Assembly: GCA_030442055.1 (NCBI GenBank)
Contig: JAUJEB010000006.1
Span: forward strand, 603,903 to 667,902
Reading direction: 5' to 3'
Source of the DNA: Agaribacillus aureus
Lineage (GTDB): Bacteria > Bacteroidota > Bacteroidia > Cytophagales > Cyclobacteriaceae
Length of the DNA: 64,000 nt
Positions 38,001 to 45,887 of this stretch are shown here, in pieces. The position numbers were made by a program, and so were the translations under genes. Position 1 is the stretch's first letter. The number at the start of each line of letters is the position of its first letter. The notes beneath the pieces were generated by a model that saw only the letters and a program-made list of their open reading frames with translations, had not been told where the DNA came from and did no database searches.

Positions 38001-38375
38001 AATACCCTGGCTTCCATTTACCTGGAAAACATCGGAAACCATCAATTTTCAATTACGCAATTACCGGTACAGGCCCAGTTTGCACCTATTTATGCCATTG
38101 AGGTGGACGATTACAACGACGATGGAAAACCCGATATTTTGGCTGCTGGCAATTTGTATGATGTGAGTACCTATCAGACGCGCTATGATGCCGGTATAGG
38201 CGTTGTGCTGTTGGGAACAGGTGCGGGTACGTTTAATGTGGTTTCCTCTGCCGGGTCAGGAATTTGTTTAGATGGAGAAATCAGAAATATCGAGACTATC
38301 CGCGTAAACGGACAAAAGGTGGTGGTAGTTGCCCGCAACAATCAAAGTCCTGCGTTTTACAAGGTGCTGAAGTAG
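35016..38375 (+). CDS. FG-GAP/VCBS and ASPIC-UnbV (CRTAC1-type) lipoprotein (locus C)
   Basis: A 1119-residue paralogue of the protein encoded at 13237. The leader ends LIAC, so it is a lipoprotein. No ATG is available: TTG 35016 or GTG 35040 must be used. Fourteen DxDxDG-type calcium loops are visible (DINNDGLVD, DVNGDGYLD, DLDNDGDLD and others), the same number and order as in the paralogue. The ASPIC/UnbV segment (TTRGFISSVSPILNFGLK, WNDGTRQ) sits near residues 525-605, between two repeat blocks. The C-terminal SIYLENIGNHQF and AAGNLYDVSTYQTRYDAGIG match the paralogue. Its place in the operon and lipobox suggest a surface glycan- or ligand-binding role, unproven. Confidence 0.88.
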   Translation: MEKLTIIYVKGRAIVFMLFALQLIACSEQKKEKPPVTPRLFSPLMAERSGIDFVNVLEANEKLNIIDFLYFYNGGGVATGDINNDGLVDIYFTSNQQPNKLYLNKGNMHFEDITSIAGVAGEAEWTCGVTMADVNGDGYLDIFVSVLSGFKDLNGHNELFINNGNLTFTESADEYGLDFKGYSNQAAFFDYDHDGDLDCYLLNMSLHDADTYKPVKSRFGTSEMAGDRLYRNDKNKFTDVSAEAGIHQGAIGYGLGIAVADFNNDNWEDIYISNDFHEDDYLYINRQNGTFEEMGKSYFKHMSRFSMGSDAADYNNDGLIDLVTLDMAPEDERIEKMTIDEDPYDIYQYKLSYGYYFQFARNCFQLNNGNNSFSDIAPLVGIEATDWSWAPLMADFDNDGIKDLFITNGIVKRPNDLDYVKFYSDHAYSGIKEENLPEFYQQSYDRMADGKWHDYFYQGTKELLFIDRSEEWGFDQASISNGAAYADLDNDGDLDIIVNKINDTGIVFENHTDSLIGHNFIKVSLKGADGNSDGMGAKVMVYHENTMQMQQMMTTRGFISSVSPILNFGLKDAKAVDSLVVLWNDGTRQVIREIAVNQLTTIDKKAAANTNLPVAARRHGSEERLFEELDAVIDFSHRENRFQDFGRESLMPFMVSKEGPALAVGDANGDGLQDIFIGGAKHQTSALWIQVAGGKYELLEVEAFKLDSVFEDVSATWIDVDADGDQDLYVVSGGNEFFGEMDKQFDRLYINEGKGILRRDKNRLPPMYENKSCARPCDYDGDGDVDIFVGGRVTSYAYGKAPRSYLLINNGSGVFSDQTKRLANGLERFGMITDAHWADFDNDDDMDLIVAGSFTPIAIFENKAGKLIEKVIIDEIAQVSTAGLWHGLNVADFDQDGDLDIIAGNLGLNNKFIKRDGTGKLRMYIKDFDGNGQDEQILAYDRNRKWFPVLSKDEMGAVLPALIKKRFKNYSQFAGRAIDEIFKRSELEDCQIKEVNTLASIYLENIGNHQFSITQLPVQAQFAPIYAIEVDDYNDDGKPDILAAGNLYDVSTYQTRYDAGIGVVLLGTGAGTFNVVSSAGSGICLDGEIRNIETIRVNGQKVVVVARNNQSPAFYKVLK

Positions 38376-38481
38376 TGGGAATATTATAATAAGCGTAAAA
38401 TAACGTTTAAAATTGCTGACATTTTTTTTTAATATAAAATTGGGTGTTAAATTACCATTTAAAACACAAGCTTTGTTCGCG

Positions 38482-39402
38482 ATGCGTGCCACTAAATTTT
38501 TTTTGAGTATTAATTATACTCTTTTAGTAAGCCTTCTGATTTTTACCAATTGTACTCCAAATGAAAAACAAGCTGATAGCAGCGAAGCGGACAAATGGAC
38601 ATCCCTTTGGAATGGGAAGGACTTTATCGACTGGGTAAAATTCCTGGCCAGACCACACCATGACATAGATTTTCCTGGCCTGGAGCGGGGGGAGGATGGA
38701 AAATATGTGGGACGAGTGGGATTGAACAATGACCCCCTGGATATTTTTTCCGTCGTGCAGGAAGATGGAGAGCCGGCTATAAGAGTGTCCGGTGAGGTCT
38801 TTGGCACCATTTCTACCGTAGAAACGTTTGAAAACTATCATTTGAAACTGCAGTTTAAATGGGGTACGCAAAAGCATCCGCCGCGTGCTAATGCGGTAAG
38901 GGACAGTGGGTTATTGTATCACTGCTTTGGAGGACCCGGCAGCACCGGAGGAGCCTGGCCCAATTGTCAGGAATTTCAAATTCAGGAAAGGGATTTGGGA
39001 GATTTTTGGGCTGTAGGGGATTCTGTGAAAATGGATGCCCCCACCATAAAAGTAGATACCCTGTTGCATCAATATGACCCGGATGGAGAGATGAGGTCCT
39101 TTTTTCATCAGCATCAACCCAAACAATACACGGATGTGCGGATCATTAAGCTAATGGATAATGAAAAAAACAATGGGGAATGGAATAACCTGGACCTCAT
39201 TTGCTATGGAGACTCAAGCATTTTTGTGGTGAATGGTGAGGTAGTCAACCGTTTGTACAACTCTAAACGACGGTCGGAGAATGGGTATATCAAACTTAGC
39301 AGTGGCAATATTTCTCTACAATCAGAGGGCGCTGAATTATATTACCGGAAAATATTCCTAAGAAAAATTGCAGCCATACCCAAAAAATATCAGATGCCAT
39401 GA
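38482..39402 (+). CDS. DUF1080 (3-keto-disaccharide hydrolase type) lipoprotein
   Basis: A 306-residue lipoprotein (leader from ATG 38482 to IFTNC; the frame is open to a TTG at 38413). It has the DUF1080 concanavalin-like fold markers: WTSLWNGKDFIDWVKFL at the start, ENYHLKLQFKWG, a DSGLLYHCFG segment, QEFQIQERDLGDFWAVGD, EWNNLDLICYGDSSIFVVNGEVVN and a terminal SGNISLQSEGAELYYRKIFL. Members of this family cleave glycosides already oxidised to the 3-keto form. That makes the copper-propeller protein two genes downstream a candidate for the oxidising step. Exact substrate unknown. Confidence 0.82.
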   Translation: MRATKFFLSINYTLLVSLLIFTNCTPNEKQADSSEADKWTSLWNGKDFIDWVKFLARPHHDIDFPGLERGEDGKYVGRVGLNNDPLDIFSVVQEDGEPAIRVSGEVFGTISTVETFENYHLKLQFKWGTQKHPPRANAVRDSGLLYHCFGGPGSTGGAWPNCQEFQIQERDLGDFWAVGDSVKMDAPTIKVDTLLHQYDPDGEMRSFFHQHQPKQYTDVRIIKLMDNEKNNGEWNNLDLICYGDSSIFVVNGEVVNRLYNSKRRSENGYIKLSSGNISLQSEGAELYYRKIFLRKIAAIPKKYQMP

Positions 39403-39489
39403 TATCTTCCTTTGGAAGTAACTAAAGCATCGGCTGTCAGGTGATAGCATTGAACTTTATTGATATTATTTTAAAATTATTGAAAGTAA

Positions 39490-41352
39490 ATGAAACAAAA
39501 AGAGTGTATCAGGTATTGGCTGTTTCTTTTGATGACCTCGATCTTGGTAACCGCCTGTACCGACAAAAAAGAGCAGGCCTCTTCCAAAATCCCAGAGAAA
39601 ATACCCCTTAAAGTACTTGCATTGAACGATATGAGTGCTTTTGATGCCCCGGATAATGGTTGGGAGCTTGTTAAAGACATATATCCAAATTTATTACCTG
39701 TGGATATCGGCAATGCGGAAGCGCTTACTACGGTGCCTGGCAACGGTGTTTTACTCAAAAATAATGAAGAAGGACAATCCCCTATGATCAGTGCCGGGTT
39801 TGAGCATGAGGATCTGGAAGTTGAATTGTCATTTCTGTTGCCTAAAAATGCAACCGCTACTTTGCTGTTTCAGGGAAAATATGGCCTGGAACTTAGGGAT
39901 ACCTGGCGGAACAATAGCCCCGGCTTAAATTTTTGCGGAACTATACCTTCGAGCGATAATTCAAATATTATCCCATCTGTAAATGCATGCAAAGCGCCTG
40001 GCTTATGGCAACAACTGAAGGTGTTTTTTAGGTGCCCTCGTGTGGATGAGCAAGGTAACACGATAAAAGAGGCATCATTTGAGTATGTTTATCTGAATGG
40101 CCATTTAATACATAAAAATGTGCCATTATCTGCTGTCTCAGGAACGGCCAGCGCTGAGGACAAAAAGGCCGGCCCCCTTGTCTTTAGAACTGAAAGTCCT
40201 CATTTTGCAATTAAAGACATTAAATATCAAGCATATGCCTTAGCCGAAATTAGCTTTGAGGACATTACATACCGTGTTTATGATAGCTTGTTTAAAAGTT
40301 TTCCGGACTTCACCACGCTGCAGGCTACCGACTCGGGAAATACCACTGCCTTCGAGATTCCCCAGTTAAACCTTCCATACAAACACTATGGCATCGTATT
40401 CAAAGGCACCTTAAACGTGCCGTTTACCGATACCTATCTATGGCAGGTGGATTTCGGTGACGGAGGGGAGATTGTTATAGATGGCAAAAGTATCAGAAGA
40501 TTTATCAGAAATTCTGGTGAATTTGAAGAACGAGGCGCTTTGGTAGATATCGAGGTAGGGCAGCACCCGTTTGAGATCAGGCTTACGAAAAGTAGCTGGA
40601 GAAAAAACATCAATATTTTTTATGAAAGTGCCAGTATATCCAAAAAAGACCTCGTTCACGACCTTACCCAAAAAGCCAATCGCAATCCCGTATCACCGAT
40701 CCTGGTTAAAGCATTTAAACAGCCGGAAATGGTCAGGGGTTTTGTAAAGCATTTGGGAGAAACAAAGACACATGTTATTTCGGTAGGCGATCCTAAAGGA
40801 GTTCATTACACCTATAACCTCAAAACAGGATCACTTATCAAATTGTGGAAAGGGCAATTTGGAGATGCTACAGCTATGTGGCATAGCAGGGGAAACACAC
40901 AGTTATGGCACAGCGGAAATTTCACCCTGGACATTCCGGACGGTGCACCTGTTGCCAGGCTTAATGCCGAAAGTGATAGTTGGCCGAAGTCCTCACCGGA
41001 ATCAATTAATTTCCATGGTTACCATATGGATTTAGAGCAAAGGCCTGTATTTGACTATTCATTTGATAATCTTAAGGTTGAGGAACACATTAAACCCTCT
41101 GCGGACAATTTAGGGCTAACCAAAAGTATACATATAAATGGTGACAACATTTCGGGTAGTTTATGGTATAGACTGGCGAGCGGGGAAAAAATTGTACAAC
41201 TCAGTGACCTGCTTTACCTCGTTGATGGAAACTATTTTCTAAGGATGGAACCTGACAATGACCCGGTTCCAATCCTGAGAAATGATTCGGAACTCCTTGT
41301 TTCAATTCCAAAAAAATTACAATCAACAATTCAATATTCTTTGATATGGTAG
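39490..41352 (+). CDS. Multidomain lipoprotein: DUF1080-like, PA14-like and DUF6797-like parts
   Basis: A 620-residue lipoprotein (lipobox VTAC, Cys23). Residues about 60-255 resemble the DUF1080 beta-sandwich (DLEVELSFLLPKNATATLLFQGKYGLELRDTW, LWQQLKVFFRCPR, YVYLNGHLIHKN). Residues about 290-390 look like a PA14 carbohydrate-binding module (HYGIVFKGTLNVPFTDTYLW, DGGEIVIDGKSIRRF, HPFEIRLTKSSW). The C-terminal part carries HVISVGDPKGVHYTYNLKTG and LWKGQFGDATAMWHSRG, like DUF6797. Such composites usually neighbour sorbosone-dehydrogenase-like propellers, and one begins here seven bases before this stop codon. Assignment of the three parts is by eye. Confidence 0.65.
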   Translation: MKQKECIRYWLFLLMTSILVTACTDKKEQASSKIPEKIPLKVLALNDMSAFDAPDNGWELVKDIYPNLLPVDIGNAEALTTVPGNGVLLKNNEEGQSPMISAGFEHEDLEVELSFLLPKNATATLLFQGKYGLELRDTWRNNSPGLNFCGTIPSSDNSNIIPSVNACKAPGLWQQLKVFFRCPRVDEQGNTIKEASFEYVYLNGHLIHKNVPLSAVSGTASAEDKKAGPLVFRTESPHFAIKDIKYQAYALAEISFEDITYRVYDSLFKSFPDFTTLQATDSGNTTAFEIPQLNLPYKHYGIVFKGTLNVPFTDTYLWQVDFGDGGEIVIDGKSIRRFIRNSGEFEERGALVDIEVGQHPFEIRLTKSSWRKNINIFYESASISKKDLVHDLTQKANRNPVSPILVKAFKQPEMVRGFVKHLGETKTHVISVGDPKGVHYTYNLKTGSLIKLWKGQFGDATAMWHSRGNTQLWHSGNFTLDIPDGAPVARLNAESDSWPKSSPESINFHGYHMDLEQRPVFDYSFDNLKVEEHIKPSADNLGLTKSIHINGDNISGSLWYRLASGEKIVQLSDLLYLVDGNYFLRMEPDNDPVPILRNDSELLVSIPKKLQSTIQYSLIW

Positions 41353-43331
41353 ATTTTTCAGAAATCGGAAAAAATATGTTTGTGATGAAAATTTTTCAAA
41401 TATTTCTAGCCTTACTCATTTTTGTGGAGGTGAGCGGGCAAAACCCAACTGCCGACCGGGAGGGTAAGTACTACCAAATTAAGAATATCGCGATTCCGGA
41501 AGGTGTAGTACTGGAAGTTGGGGGACTGGCGTTTGATGATAAAAACAGGCTGGGTGTTAGTACAAGACGGGGTGAAATATGGCTTATTGAATCCCCGGAA
41601 AGCGCCACCCCGAAGTTTACACGATTTGCTCACGGCCTGCACGAGCCGCTTGGTCTCGCTTTCAGAGACGGTGTTTTTTATGCCAACCAGCGCGGAGAGC
41701 TCACTAAAATTTCAGATGGTAACGGAGATGGTCTGGCTGATCGCTATGAGCAGGTGTGTAATTGGGAATTGGCAGCTAATTACCATGAATACTCCTACGG
41801 ACCGAAATTTTTACCGGACGGCGACATGATTGTCACCTTAAACCTGGCCTGGACCGGTAAAGGAACCAGTCTTGCCAAATGGAGTGGGTGGATGTTAAGG
41901 GTAGGCACAGATGGCAAGGTAACGCCTATGGCTACTGGTATGAGGTCTCCTGCCGGATTTGGTCTGAACGAGGCCGGTGATATATTTTACGCCGAAAATC
42001 AGGGAGATTGGGTAGGCTCAGGTCGAATGACCCATGTGGAAACAGGTGATTTTGTAGGGCATCCCGATGGCCTAAAATGGACCGGAGAGCCGGATTCCCC
42101 TTTGCAGCTCAGGATGGAAGATATTACCGATACGCTCGGATATTCGCTGTACGAATATGCAAAAATCATCCCTGCGCTAAAAGCGCCTAGCGTCTGGTTT
42201 CCACATACGCTAATGGGGATTTCTACTTCTGATATTCTGTTGATACCTGATAACCAATTTGGTCCCTTTCAAAATCAATTACTTGTCGGAGATCAGGGCC
42301 ATAGCAAAATCATGCGTGTTTTTCAGGAAAAGGTCAATGGTATCTATCAAGGTGCCTGTTTTCCCTTCAGGGAAGGTTTTTCATCCGGCGTTCTTCGCCT
42401 GATATGGGGACCTGACAAGTCATTGTATGTCGGGATGACCAGTCGTGGCTGGGCATCAACCGGCAAAAAACCATATGCGCTGGAAAGGTTGGTTTGGAAT
42501 GGCAAAACGCCTTTTGAAATAAAAAGTATTCGCGCCAAATCTTATGGTTTTGAGCTGGAATTCACCGAACCGGCTGATCCGGGAGCTGCTTCGGATCCTG
42601 CGGCATATACTGCCAGTGATTTTACGTATAAGTACCATCATTCCTATGGTAGCCCGGTAGTTGATATGGAAGACCGTGTGATCCGGAAGATAATTTTAAA
42701 TAAAGATAATACCAGGGCGTCTCTCTACCTGGACAAGCTGAGACCTGGATACATCTATGCTATTAATGCTCCCGGTGTTAAAAACAAATATGGAATAAAG
42801 CTGCTGCACGATGTGGGTTATTATACTTTGAATAGTATTCCCGACGGCGCGATTCGCGCCAATGCCGATCCTCAAAATAATTCGATGGATGAGGCAGCCG
42901 GCGGTGAAGTAGCGGCCAATGTCAAAAGGATTACGCAAATGCCCGCTTCCTGGAGTAATGGTCCGGACCGGGAAATTACCATCAAAACCATCCCCGGATT
43001 GAAATTTGACCAGGAGGAAATCACTGTAAAAGCCGGCGCAAAGATCAAATGGGTATTTGAAAACCCGGACGACATGTTGCATAACCTGCTGGTAGTTAAA
43101 CCAGGTACTGCCGATGAGGTTGCTGATCTGGCCATTAAACTGGGGCTTAAAGGCCAGGAAAAAAATTATGTGCCTGACAGCGAGCAGGTACTTTATCATA
43201 CTAATATATTGCAACCCCACTCATCAGAGGTCATATATTTTGTAGCACCTGCTCCCGGCGAATACACCTATGTTTGCACTTTTCCGGGACACGCAGTAAT
43301 GATGAGGGGTAAACTAGTGGTTACGGAGTGA
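41346..43331 (+). CDS. Sorbosone-dehydrogenase-like beta-propeller fused to a cupredoxin domain
   Basis: A 661-residue exported protein. The first start (41346) overlaps the previous gene by seven bases; ATG 41376 or 41385 gives a more typical signal peptide. Residues about 40-420 form a propeller of the glucose/sorbosone-dehydrogenase type (GGLAFDDKNRLGVSTRRGEIW, GLHEPLGLAFRDG, TGMRSPAGFGLNEAGDIFY, LVGDQGHSKIMRV). Residues about 540-661 are a plastocyanin/auracyanin-like domain with type-1 copper ligands His579 (MLHNL), Cys644, His649 and Met653 (CTFPGHAVMM, numbering from 41346). A periplasmic oxidoreductase passing electrons to copper is the natural inference. No heme CxxCH is present. Confidence 0.82.
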   Translation: MVDFSEIGKNMFVMKIFQIFLALLIFVEVSGQNPTADREGKYYQIKNIAIPEGVVLEVGGLAFDDKNRLGVSTRRGEIWLIESPESATPKFTRFAHGLHEPLGLAFRDGVFYANQRGELTKISDGNGDGLADRYEQVCNWELAANYHEYSYGPKFLPDGDMIVTLNLAWTGKGTSLAKWSGWMLRVGTDGKVTPMATGMRSPAGFGLNEAGDIFYAENQGDWVGSGRMTHVETGDFVGHPDGLKWTGEPDSPLQLRMEDITDTLGYSLYEYAKIIPALKAPSVWFPHTLMGISTSDILLIPDNQFGPFQNQLLVGDQGHSKIMRVFQEKVNGIYQGACFPFREGFSSGVLRLIWGPDKSLYVGMTSRGWASTGKKPYALERLVWNGKTPFEIKSIRAKSYGFELEFTEPADPGAASDPAAYTASDFTYKYHHSYGSPVVDMEDRVIRKIILNKDNTRASLYLDKLRPGYIYAINAPGVKNKYGIKLLHDVGYYTLNSIPDGAIRANADPQNNSMDEAAGGEVAANVKRITQMPASWSNGPDREITIKTIPGLKFDQEEITVKAGAKIKWVFENPDDMLHNLLVVKPGTADEVADLAIKLGLKGQEKNYVPDSEQVLYHTNILQPHSSEVIYFVAPAPGEYTYVCTFPGHAVMMRGKLVVTE

Positions 43332-43787
43332 TACCTGGTTAAATTTTTTCCGCTCCGCCGGGAAAATCGGTAGGTTAGCCACTTTCATGGATGGAGTGAC
43401 TGTCAGGATTAAATCTGTAACATTTATTTGGTCCGTAAATCATTCTAGTCCTATGACAAATGATGCTTAAAGCTCTTCATGTGTGAGGTCTGGTGGCTAT
43501 GCCGGCTACCAGCCTGGAAGCTGACATGTTTGGCCTTCCTATAAGGAGGAAGCAATTTTACAACACCGGAAAGTTTGAATAAAATAATGTTCGGAACTTG
43601 CTTAAACGCCTAAAATGAAAAATAAGTATCACTTACTGCAAAAAGAAAGGAAGTAATTCTTAATTTTTTTTCTAAAATTTCGATTAGTTTATCAAAGAAA
43701 TAGCTAAAATAAACAGATACTAATGTAGTATTTCCAAAGAAACCCGGAGCATCGGGTGGCCCTGTTGTCTGTAATTGACGATAACCT
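43332..43787 (+). other. Gap between locus C and the locus D sigma gene
   Basis: No gene seen. CTGGT (43490-43494) and ACCAG (43508-43512) with inner GC-rich bases, and a nearby CTTCCT/AGGAGGAAG repeat, form small hairpins that may end the locus C transcript, but no T run follows. I could not find a convincing promoter for the sigma gene. Confidence 0.45.
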
Positions 43788-44408
43788 ATGAATGTACTGA
43801 AACTAAATAGAACTGAGTCTTCAGCAGAACTTTCCGATTTGGAATTATGGGGATTATTGAAGCAAGGTGACAGGGATGCTTTTCAAACAATTTACCAAAG
43901 ATATCTTAAAGATTTGTTGAATTATGGCTACCACCTCGTACCTAAAAAAGCCATAGTCAAGGATTGTGTACATGATTTGTTTCTGGATATCTGGATTCGC
44001 AGATCCCGTCTTGGCGACGTCAGCCGCATAAAATATTATTTATTCAAAGCCTTGTCCAGAAGGATTTTAGCTCAGAAAAGGCAAAAAGATCTGTATTTGG
44101 ACAACTTACCTGAAAAAGTGCCCTATAAAATAACCCTCCCTTTTGAGCAAAAGCTGATCGACCGTCAGGAAAGTACCATTAAAAGTGAAAAATTAAGGCG
44201 AGCGGTCAGGCGATTATCGGATAAACAAAACGAGGTGATCAATCTACTGTTCTATGAGGGTTTTTCCTATGAGGAAGCTGCCGATATCATGAATATAAAC
44301 CGCCGATCGGTTTATACGCTAGCATGGAAAGCCATGAGCGTATTGCGCAAGGAGCTAAAATATGTAGCTGACGGTGTAATAAGCTTAATTTTTTACTTTC
44401 TATACTAA
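43788..44408 (+). CDS. ECF sigma factor, SusC/FecR-linked (locus D)
   Basis: A 206-residue ECF sigma factor, paralogous to the one at 27822. Region 2: DLELWGLLKQGDRDAFQTIYQRYLKDLLNYGY and KDCVHDLFLDIW; region 4: LSDKQNEVINLLFYEGFSYEEAADIMNINRRSVYTLAWKAM (in parts) with the helix-turn-helix. FecR and an STN-type SusC follow on the same strand, so it should control locus D on ligand binding at the cell surface. Confidence 0.93.
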   Translation: MNVLKLNRTESSAELSDLELWGLLKQGDRDAFQTIYQRYLKDLLNYGYHLVPKKAIVKDCVHDLFLDIWIRRSRLGDVSRIKYYLFKALSRRILAQKRQKDLYLDNLPEKVPYKITLPFEQKLIDRQESTIKSEKLRRAVRRLSDKQNEVINLLFYEGFSYEEAADIMNINRRSVYTLAWKAMSVLRKELKYVADGVISLIFYFLY

Positions 44409-44600
44409 TTTACCCGGACCCTTATTATAGGGGGTTTCTCAACCATTTATTAATTTTTTCTTGAAGGTGGCGCTTCAAAACGGCTGATTCCTGACGTCAA
44501 TACCGCCGGTAAAATCCAAGACTTTAAAAAAAAATCATTTTTGGAGGATAACTTCTGTACCCGTCCCCCTCTTTATTATCACAAGGTTAATTGTAATTGT

Positions 44601-45695
44601 ATGAAATATCTTGATTATACTGTAGAAGATTTTGTACTGGATGGCGATTTCCGGCAATGGGTCATTAATCCAAGCAAAGAACGCAATCTTTTTTGGCAAA
44701 AATGGATTGAAGCGCATCCTGAAAAACAGGAAATTGTGAAACAGGCTGTGGAAATTATTTTGCAATTACCTATCAAGCAGTACGAAATCACGGAAGAAGA
44801 GATCAAAAATATCTCCTTGAGGTTAGAAAGGTCTATCGACCTTCATGAAAATCCATCGGCCGGATGGAAGACAAAGACCATTCCGTTAAATAACCCGGTT
44901 ATTTCAGCTAAGTCCGATCGACGGTTCTATAGTCGGAAAGTAAAAAGGGGAGTTTCTGTAGCAGCTGCGGTCCTTTTGATCTTTGGGCTTGGTTACTATT
45001 TTCCGTTGCTGCAAAAATTCGTTTTTCCTGAAAATGCGCCAAGTAAAGCCAAGCTAACAGTCAAAGAAAATCCCAGGGGCAGGAAATCAACGCTTTTTTT
45101 AAGCGATGGCTCTAAAATCATACTCAATTCCTACAGTAAAATTTCTTTCCGTCATCCTTTTGAAGAAGGTAAAAGAGAGGTGTACCTGGAAGGGGAGGCA
45201 TTCTTTGAAATAGAAAAAGATGAAAACAGGCCTTTCAGGGTGTTTACCCAAAACATGGCAACCACCGTACTGGGAACCTCTTTCAACGTACGCGCCTATC
45301 CCGAAGATCTGGATATCAGAGTTTCCCTGGCCACAGGACAAGTGCGGATTGATAATTTGAATAAAGACATTGACACGCAGATTTTATCTCCGGGGGAGGA
45401 GTTAATCTATGTGAAATCCAAAGATACTTTTCAAAAGTCTAAGTTTGATTTGCAGGAGGTTTTATCCTGGAAGGATCAAATTCTCTTTTTCCGCAATGCT
45501 GATGAAGCCACTGTGATTAACAGGTTGGAGCATTGGTATGATGTGGAAATTGAAGTTTTAAACAAAAGCCCGAAACCATGGGCCATAAATGCCTCATTTG
45601 ACAACAGGGCATTGGAAAGCGTACTGCGTACTTTGAGTTATTCCATGGATTTTGATTTTACCATTGATGGAAAAGAAGTGACTATAACATATTAA
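44601..45695 (+). CDS. FecR-type anti-sigma factor (locus D)
   Basis: About 364 residues from ATG 44601, whose start MKYLDYTVEDFVLDGDF matches the FecR of locus C; a TTG at 44541 would add 20 unrelated residues. One transmembrane helix near residues 115-133 separates the cytoplasmic sigma-binding part from the periplasmic FecR domain (RGRKSTLFLSDGSKIILNSYS, GEAFFEIEKDENRPF, TTVLGTSFNVRAYPE) and the C-terminal secretin-like segment (NRLEHWYDVEIEVL). It passes the signal between the STN domain of the next protein and the sigma factor. Confidence 0.93.
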   Translation: MKYLDYTVEDFVLDGDFRQWVINPSKERNLFWQKWIEAHPEKQEIVKQAVEIILQLPIKQYEITEEEIKNISLRLERSIDLHENPSAGWKTKTIPLNNPVISAKSDRRFYSRKVKRGVSVAAAVLLIFGLGYYFPLLQKFVFPENAPSKAKLTVKENPRGRKSTLFLSDGSKIILNSYSKISFRHPFEEGKREVYLEGEAFFEIEKDENRPFRVFTQNMATTVLGTSFNVRAYPEDLDIRVSLATGQVRIDNLNKDIDTQILSPGEELIYVKSKDTFQKSKFDLQEVLSWKDQILFFRNADEATVINRLEHWYDVEIEVLNKSPKPWAINASFDNRALESVLRTLSYSMDFDFTIDGKEVTITY

Positions 45696-45747
45696 GTCTT
45701 ATTTAACCTAAACTATCATGATTTCACACTTTGACAGTAGCTAAAAA

Positions 45748-45778
45748 TTCCGGCAATGTTCAAGGAATATTGCCGGAA
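45748..45778 (+). terminator. Hairpin between fecR and susC (locus D)
   Basis: TTCCGGCAAT (45748-45757) and ATTGCCGGAA (45769-45778) form a perfect 10-bp stem with an 11-base loop, 53 bases after the fecR stop. It occupies the same place as hairpin 1 of locus C. It also covers the upstream ATG at 45756, which supports the later susC start at 45888. Confidence 0.65.
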
Positions 45779-45887
45779 CCATAGTTTCTATCAGCTTCGA
45801 AATATGGCTAATTGGAAAAAGAGATATTTCTTCTATCTGATAGATCGCTTTAATGGATTTGTTAACGCATTAAAACTAACTAAATAT

